A stretch of 12,947 nt of DNA. Origin: Clostridia bacterium. GTDB lineage: Bacteria > Bacillota > Clostridia > Christensenellales > CAG-138. Positions 1 to 5,225 of this stretch are shown here, one piece after another (positions within the stretch are counted from its first letter, which is position 1; each line of letters opens with the position of its first letter). The notes beneath the pieces are model-generated. The model did no database searches. It worked only from the letters and a program-made list of their open reading frames with translations, and was not told the DNA's origin. The position numbers were made by a program, and so were the translations under genes. The DNA is taken from assembly GCA_030530185.1 (NCBI GenBank), contig JAUMVL010000035.1:1-12947 (forward strand), read 5' to 3'.

Positions 1-2
1 AC

Positions 3-152
3 GGACAGACCCTGCTGCTCCATCCGATGCAGGGATCCCCCGAATCGACGCTGCTTTTATGCAAAAGTGTCCGCAAGATGGAGACAAATAACTTGATTTG
101 GGTGTCTCTCGCGGAAAATCGAGCGGTTTTCTGTCTGAAAAGCGGAATTTAG
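3..152 (+). CDS. Possible 3' end of an upstream gene (unrecognised)
   Basis: One frame is open from the left edge to a TAG at 150-152 and encodes 49 residues ending SLAENRAVFCLKSGI. The other two + frames close by about position 113. I do not recognise the peptide as any family, and 49 open codons can occur by chance, so this may be intergenic. If it is a real gene tail, the perfect hairpin with a T run at 195-220 could be its terminator. Confidence 0.25.
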   Translation, partial: GQTLLLHPMQGSPESTLLLCKSVRKMETNNLIWVSLAENRAVFCLKSGI

Positions 153-194
153 TTCAAACCTTTGCATAATTCTTACACAAAAGCGAAAGCGTCT

Positions 195-220
195 ATGGTA
201 TAATCTTTATACCATTTTTT
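195..220 (+). promoter_or_regulatory. Palindromic extended -10 promoter / hairpin with T run
   Basis: The arms ATGGTATAA (195-203) and TTATACCAT (207-215) are perfect 9-bp inverted repeats around the loop TCT, followed by six T residues (215-220). The left arm contains an extended -10 box, TGGTATAAT (196-204), 34 bases before the HAD start codon. There is no good -35: TTACAC at 173-178 is 20 bases away. The element can be read as an extended -10 promoter inside an operator-like palindrome, or as the terminator of an upstream gene. Confidence 0.5.
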
Positions 221-237
221 CCGGGGGGAGACGCGTG

Positions 238-960
238 ATGAGACAGGTAGACGGCATCTTTTTCGACCTTGGCGGTACCATGCGCCTTGAAGTGAAGGAT
301 GCGGTATATCAGGATGCCGCAAAGCGGGAATTGCATGAACGAATTCAGCCGGACATGGACGTGGAAACGTTCTATAATCTGATTACGACGCGGTTCGCTA
401 TTTACAAATCGTGGGCTGTGAATACGCGTCGGGAAGTCGGCGATGAACTGCTCTGGGGACTGTTTTTGCAGCCCGAGCTGGATCACGAATGGATCAAGGC
501 GCATTGCCATGAGCTGACCTTGATTTTTCGTCGGACGAAGGGTCGCAGAGAGACCGTCCCGTACGGGGTTGAGGTGGTTAAAACGCTCAAAGAGCGTGGC
601 TATCGGCTCGGCATCATCAGCAACTTAATCGGCGAAGACTATGAAGTCAACCGCTGGATCCGGGATGAGCACCTGGAGGGCGTGTTTGAAACACAGATGC
701 TGTCCTCGGTATGCGGCCTTCGCAAGCCCGGCGACGCGATCTATCGTCTTGCGTGCGACGATATGGGCATTGAGCCGCGGCGCTGTGCTTCGATCGGCGA
801 CAATCTCGACAACGATATCCCGGGCGCCTGGAAAGCCGGTATCGGTATCAACGTCCTGTATCACTCGCCGGAGCGCAAGCATATCATTCCGATCACGGAC
901 GCCAACCGTCCCGATTACGAAATTCGCGATTTCCGCGAACTACTGAACATTTTTGCATAA
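238..960 (+). CDS. HAD-superfamily hydrolase (HAD-IA type)
   Basis: The product is a predicted cytosolic haloacid-dehalogenase-fold protein of 240 residues; the family is mostly phosphatases acting on small phosphorylated metabolites. Motif I is FFDLGGT with the nucleophile at D10. Motif II is IISNL (S128), motif III is RKPGDAIY (K163) and motif IV is GDNLDND (D188, D193). Residues of about 20-110 form the helical cap of the C1 type. The second Asp of the usual DxD, which acts as general acid, is Gly12 here, so phosphatase activity is uncertain. ATG 238 is preferred over GTG 235 because the GGGGGAG at 224-230 is then 7 bases away rather than 4. The gene is alone, with a hairpin upstream and another just after its stop. 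The substrate cannot be deduced. Confidence 0.88.
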   Translation: MRQVDGIFFDLGGTMRLEVKDAVYQDAAKRELHERIQPDMDVETFYNLITTRFAIYKSWAVNTRREVGDELLWGLFLQPELDHEWIKAHCHELTLIFRRTKGRRETVPYGVEVVKTLKERGYRLGIISNLIGEDYEVNRWIRDEHLEGVFETQMLSSVCGLRKPGDAIYRLACDDMGIEPRRCASIGDNLDNDIPGAWKAGIGINVLYHSPERKHIIPITDANRPDYEIRDFRELLNIFA

Positions 961-966
961 AGCATT

Positions 967-1003
967 GAGAGGGAAGCCGCTGCATCGCATCGGCTTCTCT
1001 CTT
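967..1003 (+). terminator. Hairpin after the HAD gene, probable terminator
   Basis: GAGAGGGAAGCCG pairs with CGGCTTCTCTCT, a 12-13 bp stem with one G-U pair and an 11-base loop, starting 6 bases after the stop. The following tract is only TCTCTCTT, so termination may be inefficient. Its last bases overlap the -35 box of the next promoter. Confidence 0.5.
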
Positions 1004-1030
1004 GACAAACGGCCTGACATGCTCTATACT
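1002..1030 (+). promoter_or_regulatory. Sigma-A promoter of the riboswitch-thiT unit
   Basis: A consensus -35 TTGACA (1002-1007) and -10 TATACT (1025-1030) are separated by exactly 17 bases. Transcription would begin near 1037, right at the 5' edge of the TPP aptamer. Confidence 0.85.
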
Positions 1031-1038
1031 TCCGGTAG

Positions 1039-1111
1039 ACGCAGGGGCGCGGCCGATGGCCGCTGAGAAGCACCCTTTGAACCTGTTGGGTCATGCCATC
1101 GTAGGAAGCGT
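1039..1111 (+). promoter_or_regulatory. TPP riboswitch aptamer (THI element)
   Basis: The conserved THI-box signatures appear in order: GGGGCGC (1044-1050), GCTGAGA (1062-1068), ACCC and GAACCTG (1072-1085), GGGTCATGCC (1088-1097) and GTAGGAAGCG. ACGC at 1039-1042 pairs with GCGT at 1108-1111 to close P1. The family binds thiamine pyrophosphate. Here it sits upstream of an intrinsic terminator and a thiamine transporter gene, so TPP should switch off thiT transcription. Confidence 0.95.
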
Positions 1112-1126
1112 AAAACTATCCATGAT

Positions 1127-1151
1127 ATGCCGCCCGACGGGGCGGCATTTT
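1127..1151 (+). terminator. Riboswitch expression-platform terminator
   Basis: ATGCCGCCC (1127-1135) pairs with GGGCGGCAT (1140-1148) around a GACG loop, a 9-bp stem followed by TTTT. It lies between aptamer and start codon. The aptamer core carries the same ATGCC (1093-1097) as the 5' arm of the terminator, so GGCAT (1144-1148) could pair with the aptamer instead when TPP is absent. That antiterminator pairing is my inference. Confidence 0.88.
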
Positions 1152-1171
1152 ATGATTTGGAGGAAAAGTAA

Positions 1172-1723
1172 ATGAAAAAAACATCTACACGAATGTTGGC
1201 AGAGGGAGGACTTACTGTAGCACTCGCCCTTGCGCTGAGCTATTTGAAGATCCCTGTTGCGGCGCTTGGAGGATCAATCGATTTTGTTATGGTCCCGTTG
1301 ATCGTCTTTGCCTATCGGTGGGGCGTATGGCAGGGGTTGCTTGCAGGTCTTGCCTTTGGAACTCTTAAATTTTTCCTTGCGGGCGGAAGCGCGGTCAACT
1401 GGCAGAGCATGCTTTTAGACTATTCGGTTGCATATGCTTTCGTTGGGTTCGCCGGTTTGATTCGTAAGAAGAAGGGGCTGCTCCCTGTATCCGCACTGAT
1501 CGGCTGCGTTGCACGGTTCATCATTCATTTTATCAGCGGAGTTACCATTTATGCTGAATATGCAGAACCGGCAGCCGATTTCTTCGGGTTATCCATTGCA
1601 ACGCCGGGAGCAATCTTATTCTCCATTGTTTATAACGGGGCATATATGCTTCCGAACACGGTCATTGCCATTATCGTATGCGCGATTCTGATCAAGCCTG
1701 TGGAGATGCTTGACCGGGTCTGA
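1172..1723 (+). CDS. thiT: ThiT thiamine-binding S component of an ECF transporter
   Basis: This is a 183-residue, six-helix membrane protein that binds thiamine and works with the shared ECF energising module (EcfA, EcfA', EcfT), which is encoded elsewhere. Family marks are ALGGSIDFVMVPL (residues 31-43), NWQSMLLDYSVAY (76-88), H119 in RFIIHFISG and YN (154-155). Their spacing resembles the thiamine-binding residues known from Lactococcus ThiT. The length matches the family (about 180-190). The ATG is supported by GGAGG at 1159-1163, 8 bases upstream. A TPP riboswitch and terminator precede it, which independently supports thiamine as substrate. No thiamine synthesis genes are adjacent, so this is a stand-alone salvage unit. 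Confidence 0.95.
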   Translation: MKKTSTRMLAEGGLTVALALALSYLKIPVAALGGSIDFVMVPLIVFAYRWGVWQGLLAGLAFGTLKFFLAGGSAVNWQSMLLDYSVAYAFVGFAGLIRKKKGLLPVSALIGCVARFIIHFISGVTIYAEYAEPAADFFGLSIATPGAILFSIVYNGAYMLPNTVIAIIVCAILIKPVEMLDRV

Positions 1724-1798
1724 TTGTTTGCAAAAAGCGACATTATCGGCCCAAGAAGGTCAAAACAACAGAAGAACGGGTATATTGAGTAAAAAGGT

Positions 1799-2347
1799 AT
1801 GGATTATTCAGAAATCACTAACCAGATGAAGCGGGCGTTCGATATTCTGTATCAGACAGCAAAGCCGCAGCGGGGAGAACTTCTGATTCTCGGCTGTTCG
1901 ACGAGCGAAATCATGGGCAGCATGATCGGTACCAATTCAACCGAGGAGGCGGCAAAGGCCGTGCTCGACGCCCTCCTGCCGCTGTGTCAAGCGGCGGGTG
2001 TACGCGTTGCCGTGCAGGGCTGCGAGCACATCAACCGTGCGCTGTGCACGGATCGTGAGACGATGCAGCTTTTGGGGCTGCAGCAGGTTTGGGTCGAGCC
2101 GTGGCTGCATGCGGGCGGCGCCTGTGTGACCGAGGCCAAGCGCCGGATCCCGGACGCTGTGATGGTCGAAGATGTGCATGCGATGGCGCGGCTTGGAATC
2201 GACATCGGCGATACGCTGATCGGCATGCATTTGCGGCCGGTCGTTGTTCCGGTGCACACGACGCTGCATCGGATCGGCGAGGCGAACCTTGTTTTGGCAT
2301 ATGCGCGTCCGAAGTATGTCGGCGGTCCTCGCGCACATTACGCATAA
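1799..2347 (+). CDS. UPF0340 / TIGR01440 family protein (YwlG-like)
   Basis: The 182-residue protein carries the features of the UPF0340 family (Bacillus YwlG): LILGCSTSEIMG (residues 29-40), GCEHINRALC (74-83) and the C-terminal VPVHTTLHRIGEANLVLAYARP region ending PKYVGGPRAHYA. The family is conserved in Firmicutes, but its biochemical role is not established to my knowledge. It is expected to be soluble and cytosolic. The start matches the family's usual N-terminus, yet the only SD-like sequence, AAGG at 1794-1797, is a single base from the ATG, so initiation looks poor. A TATATT lies at 1781-1786 without a good -35. The gene begins 75 bases after thiT and may be read from it. Confidence 0.85.
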   Translation: MDYSEITNQMKRAFDILYQTAKPQRGELLILGCSTSEIMGSMIGTNSTEEAAKAVLDALLPLCQAAGVRVAVQGCEHINRALCTDRETMQLLGLQQVWVEPWLHAGGACVTEAKRRIPDAVMVEDVHAMARLGIDIGDTLIGMHLRPVVVPVHTTLHRIGEANLVLAYARPKYVGGPRAHYA

Positions 2348-2400
2348 AAAGCCGTAAAATGAACAAAATTTCAAAAATAATTGGAAAAATAACGAAAAAG

Positions 2401-2443
2401 ATACAAGAAACCGTTTGCGTTTTGGACGCATATCTTGTATAAT
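2401..2443 (+). promoter_or_regulatory. Strong promoter embedded in a nested palindrome
   Basis: The -35 TTGCGT (2415-2420) and -10 TATAAT (2438-2443) are 17 bases apart, so transcription should start near 2450. The promoter lies inside two nested perfect inverted repeats: ATACAAGA (2401-2408) with TCTTGTAT (2433-2440), and TGCGT (2416-2420) with ACGCA (2426-2430). The arms overlap both promoter boxes, as in an operator, but no regulator is identified. Confidence 0.75.
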
Positions 2444-2449
2444 GGCGAT

Positions 2450-2670
2450 AGTGTCCGGAATCGGGTCTGTGGTTGCAAGTCGATGCCAGTCGCAGGCAAA
2501 ACGATCCACATAAGCGGAAAAAGTTCCGTGAGCATGGTGCGGCTTAGAGGTAAGTCCAACCGGCGGCATGGCCGCCGAGAGGGGCAGTAGTGGGGAGCGC
2601 GACAGCTTATGAGCGAACCCTCCTGTTGGCGAGTGTGGGGGCAAAGACCAGGTCAGCCGATGACGGAGAC
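2450..2670 (+). ncRNA. Structured RNA of unidentified class, leader of the zinc-ribbon gene
   Basis: No credible protein reads through this stretch, but a consistent nested fold can be drawn by hand. GTGTCCG (2451-2457) pairs with CGGAGAC (2664-2670) with one mismatch, TCGG (2461-2464) with CCGA (2657-2660), and TGTGG (2468-2472) with CCACA (2506-2510). TAAGC (2511-2515) pairs with GCTTA (2542-2546), CCAAC (2556-2560) with GTTGG (2625-2629), and GAGGG (2579-2583) with CCCTC (2618-2622). Local hairpins are CGGAA/TTCCG (2515-2528) and CGGCGGC/GCCGCCG (2561-2577). A strong promoter lies directly upstream and no T-run terminator separates it from the gene at 2707. Size and clostridial context recall the raiA-motif RNA, but I cannot confirm that. 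It is not recognisably RNase P, tmRNA, 6S or SRP RNA. Confidence 0.6.
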
Positions 2671-2706
2671 AAAAGATTCATTTTGCGAAGGGAAGAAAGA
2701 TTCAAA

Positions 2707-2994
2707 ATGTTTGAAGACAGAGTGTTGGTCTGCAAGGATTGCGGCAAGGAGTTCGTGTTTACCGCAGGAGAGCAGGAATTCTATGCACAGAACGATTTCA
2801 AAAATGATCCGGCTCGCTGCCCCGCATGCCGCAAGGCCCGCAAGCAGCAGAGAAGCGAACGCCTGAACGGGCCGCGTGAAATGTTTGACGCCGTCTGTGC
2901 CGCATGCGGCAAGCCCACCAAGGTTCCGTTCGAGCCGAAAAACGACAAGCCGGTTTATTGCTCCGAGTGCTTTGCAAAGCGCCGCGGCAGATAA
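2707..2994 (+). CDS. Small double zinc-ribbon protein (zf-trcl and CxxC-x17-CxxC)
   Basis: The product is a 95-residue basic protein with two CxxC pairs in each half. C9/C12 and C38/C41 form an N-terminal probable zinc-ribbon (zf-trcl type). C64/C67 and C85/C88 are separated by exactly 17 residues, the CxxC-x17-CxxC domain, including the typical PVYCSECF. Each half should bind one zinc ion. The linker (residues 42-55) and the tail are rich in Arg and Lys, compatible with nucleic-acid or ribosome binding, but no function is established. An in-frame GTG at 2590 would extend the protein into the structured RNA; I chose ATG 2707 because the first zinc ribbon begins there. The SD is weak (GAAGGGAAG, 2688-2696). 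The gene is transcribed from the 2415-2443 promoter and ends at a strong terminator. Confidence 0.82.
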   Translation: MFEDRVLVCKDCGKEFVFTAGEQEFYAQNDFKNDPARCPACRKARKQQRSERLNGPREMFDAVCAACGKPTKVPFEPKNDKPVYCSECFAKRRGR

Positions 2995-3008
2995 GATGCA
3001 AAAACCCG

Positions 3009-3039
3009 AAAACAGCCAGCAAGCGCCGGCTGTTTTTTT
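3009..3039. terminator. Bidirectional intrinsic terminator
   Basis: AAAACAGCC (3009-3017) and GGCTGTTTT (3028-3036) form a 9-bp stem with a 10-base loop and a run of seven T (3033-3039). An A tract on the left makes it work for the leftward transporter gene as well. It lies between two convergent genes. Confidence 0.88.
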
Positions 3040-3041
3040 GT

Positions 3042-4242
3042 TTATGCCTTTACCCTGCTTCTTTGTATTCCCTGCCGCAGCAGCAAAAGGCCGGCTCCCG
3101 ACAGGATGCAGCCGAACAGCATCGTTTGCGGTACGCCGACCCATGCGATGCAATAGCCGCCGAAAAGCTGACCGAGGATGCAGCTGATCGTGATCGATTC
3201 CGTCAAAAGCATTTGGCCCTTGACCTTGTCCGTACTGTCCATCCGGTCATTCACAAAGAAGGAAGAGGCCGGAATGAACAGCGCATAGCCGCACAGCTGC
3301 AAGCTCTGGGACAGATACACCGCCCAGATGCCCGCATGGAAGTACAGCGGCAGCAGCATCAGAAGATGCTTCACCAAAAACGCAACGAACGAAAAAATCA
3401 GCATCCTTTCGAGCCGAAACCGCTTTTGCAGCAGCGAAAAGCCGCACATGGCGGGAATTTCCAGAATTGCAGCGAGCGAAATTGCCGCGCTCATTTCGTG
3501 CGTGCCCTTTCCGATGTGCGTGACAATGCTCAGCATATACGCATTGATGAAATTGTGCGCGGCAAACGTCAGCACGGTGCCAAGCAAAAAGAAAACCAAA
3601 TACGGATGCTTTTTCAGCAGCGCGGCGGTGCCGGTGGGCTTTTCACTGACCCGCACGGGCTGTTTTTTAGGCGCAAAAACGAGCGCCATGAGGAACATGC
3701 CGGCATTTGCAAGAAGGTAGGTCCACAGCAGCAGCGAACCGTTCCGCTCGGCAAAAAATCCCATAAAATAGCAATATCCCGCAAACACCGCCGAAGCGAT
3801 CCCTCGCGCGAGCGAATAGTCGATCGGATCGCCGCGATCCACATAGTAGAAGCAAGCCGACGGAATTCAGCATCGGCTGAACGGTCAACGTGACCGTCGA
3901 CAGCGCGCAAAACAGAACTGCAATGACGGGCAGCGCGTTCTGCCAAAGCAACAGCAGCAGAGCAAGCAGGATCGAAAGCGCGGCCCCGGCGCAGATTTCG
4001 GCGCGAAGCGAAGGTCCGTTCGGACGGTCGGCCAGGTCCGCAAACAGCGGCTGCATCAAAAGCGCAATGCCGTTGGCGGTTGCCATAACAAATCCGACAT
4101 GCTGCACGGAAAAGCCGAACGCGGTCAAAAAACGTTCCGCATATGCGTAAACGAGACACGATGTGATCCAATAAAAGCCTTGCAGAAGGGCGAATTTTGC
4201 AGTATAACGACTCATGGCGAGATTGTACCGCCGCACGCTCAA
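3042..4242 (-). pseudogene. MFS transporter (LacY-like MFS_1 type) broken by a frameshift
   Basis: Two overlapping leftward reading frames together encode a complete transporter of about 398 residues with many hydrophobic helices. The 5' part (from 4242; alternative ATG at 4215) contains SRYTAKFALLQGFYW and FSVQHVGFVMATANGIALLMQPLFADLADR. The 3' part continues with VDRGDPIDYSLARGIASAVF and runs to the stop at 3042. The frame changes at a GCTTGCTT (plus-strand 3850-3857). Removing one GCTT restores NSVGFYYVDRG, which fits this family. The probable cause is a 4-bp tandem duplication, or a sequencing error. The likely start is TTG 4242, preceded by AAAAAAGGA, but this is uncertain. The substrate is unknown; relatives carry sugars or nucleosides by proton symport. 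Confidence 0.82.
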
Positions 4243-4260
4243 AAAAGCAATCCTTTTTTG
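4240..4260. repeat. Short A/T-rich perfect inverted repeat
   Basis: CAAAAAAG (4240-4247) and CTTTTTTG (4253-4260) are perfect 8-bp arms around CAATC. The repeat lies between the divergent MFS and M23 genes and overlaps the putative TTG start of the former. It could be a binding site or a leader hairpin; nothing more is visible. Confidence 0.5.
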
Positions 4261-4290
4261 GTATGGACGCCGATCTTTTTGTTCATACTA
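4261..4290 (+). promoter_or_regulatory. Candidate forespore (sigma-G/F-type) promoter of the M23 gene
   Basis: GTATG (4261-4265) and CATACTA (4284-4290) are 18 bases apart. They match the sigma-G consensus as I recall it from Bacillus, GHATR-N17/18-CATWHTA, at every position. A sigma-F reading with GTTCATACTA as -10 is also possible. No convincing sigma-A promoter is seen. Transcription would begin about 14 bases before the start codon. Confidence 0.5.
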
Positions 4291-4309
4291 TGCGCGAGGT
4301 GATACAACG

Positions 4310-5053
4310 ATGGAAAAGAAGGAAAACACTCTGATTCTGTTTCTCCGCAACAACGGGTTTTATCTGGTGTTGGTACTGTGTCTGCTCGCGATCGGTTCCG
4401 GAATCGTGCTGCTGACCGTACCGAACGAAAAGGAGCAAAAGACGATCGAGGCCGTTCCGACCGAGGCCGCGGCGCCGGTCGGACAGTCGAACGATCAACG
4501 TCTCGGCGACATCAAGATCGTTCCGGATCGGACAAAGCCGACGGCCACGCCGTATTATCCGCCGCTGAACACGGCGGTCCCGACGGTTGTTCCGACGGTG
4601 GAGCCGACGCCCGCCCCCACGGCCAAGCCTGCTTCGACCGTGCAGAAGGCGTCCGCACCGGTCTCCGGTGAGATCATCTTCGGCTTTGCGGTCGACAAGC
4701 TGATCTATTCGGTTACGCTCGATCAATGGATGACGCACCCCGCCGTCGATATCGCGGCGCAGGAGGGTACGACGGTGAAGGCCGTGCTATCCGGCACCGT
4801 ATCCAAGGTGACGGAGGACGATGCGCTCGGGTTCCTTGTGCGAATCAAGCACAGCAACGGGCGTGAGACGACCTATGCAAACCTCGGCTCCGACGTGCGC
4901 GTACACGAAGGCGACAAGGTCAACGCGGGCGATGTGATCGGTACGGTCGGCACATCCGCAATCTCGGAATGCTCGCTTGCCCCGCATCTGCACTTTGCCT
5001 ATACCATCGACGGCAAGGCCGTGGACCCGGCAAAGTACGTCCGGCTCGGCTGA
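4310..5053 (+). CDS. Membrane-anchored M23 (LytM) peptidase-like protein, SpoIIQ-like
   Basis: This 247-residue protein has a short cytosolic N-terminus, one membrane helix (about residues 16-36), a Pro/Thr-rich linker (about 72-108) and a C-terminal LytM domain (about 120-245). The zinc-site signatures are present: H143 and D147 in HPAVD, and H226/H228 in HLH. The Y-A-H-L histidine that assists catalysis in LytM is Asn191 here (YANL). YSVTLDQW followed by HPAVDI resembles clostridial SpoIIQ, which crosses the forespore membrane and meets SpoIIIAH in the channel between forespore and mother cell. A forespore-type promoter lies upstream, which supports this; otherwise it would be a general peptidoglycan endopeptidase. 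ATG 4310 is chosen because GAGGTGAT lies at 4296-4303; in-frame codons back to 4214 lack an SD. Confidence 0.82.
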   Translation: MEKKENTLILFLRNNGFYLVLVLCLLAIGSGIVLLTVPNEKEQKTIEAVPTEAAAPVGQSNDQRLGDIKIVPDRTKPTATPYYPPLNTAVPTVVPTVEPTPAPTAKPASTVQKASAPVSGEIIFGFAVDKLIYSVTLDQWMTHPAVDIAAQEGTTVKAVLSGTVSKVTEDDALGFLVRIKHSNGRETTYANLGSDVRVHEGDKVNAGDVIGTVGTSAISECSLAPHLHFAYTIDGKAVDPAKYVRLG

Positions 5054-5123
5054 TCCGGCAATCATACGGTTTCATAGCAACGAAAAGGCCCCAATCGGAG
5101 GGGTTCTGTCAAGAGGGATTTTC

Positions 5124-5160
5124 AAAAGTACAGTCGATTTCGGTCGTCTGTACTTTTTTT
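5124..5160 (+). terminator. Intrinsic terminator after the M23 gene
   Basis: AAAAGTACAG (5124-5133) pairs with CTGTACTTTT (5148-5157), a 10-bp stem with a 14-base loop and eight T residues to 5160. It separates the M23 gene from the downstream GNAT gene. Confidence 0.9.
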
Positions 5161-5162
5161 CA

Positions 5163-5191
5163 TTGTATCTTATTGGTAATCATGATAGAAT
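5163..5191 (+). promoter_or_regulatory. Sigma-A promoter of the tandem-GNAT gene
   Basis: TTGTAT (5163-5168) and TAGAAT (5186-5191) are 17 bases apart, with an extended -10 TGA (5183-5185). It begins right after the preceding terminator, so the GNAT gene is its own unit. Confidence 0.75.
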
Positions 5192-5225
5192 CAATACGAC
5201 AAATCGGGATTTGTGAAGGAGAAAA

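Noticed and set aside
1937..2644. A 235-codon minus-strand open frame opposite the UPF0340 gene and the structured RNA
   Set aside because: It is antisense to a conserved protein and to the RNA promoter, with no SD or domain.
2450..2670. RNase P RNA, because GAGGTAAGTCCA (2547-2558) resembles the conserved GAGGAAAGTCC
   Set aside because: The 3' P4 strand and the ACAGAA-type core are absent, and the closing stem gives only about 220 nt, too short for a bacterial RNase P RNA.
2590..2706. An extension of the zinc-ribbon protein to an in-frame GTG at 2590
   Set aside because: The 39 extra residues have no zinc-ribbon features and would overlap the structured RNA helices; the domain begins at ATG 2707.
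2904..3893. A 329-codon plus-strand open frame running from the zinc-ribbon gene across the transporter
   Set aside because: It crosses a strong terminator and is antisense to the MFS gene. The translation is low-complexity Arg/Gln/His-rich.
4214..4309. An N-terminal extension of the M23 protein to ATG 4214
   Set aside because: The extension would run through the candidate promoter, while ATG 4310 has a good SD and begins the usual short cytosolic segment before the membrane helix.
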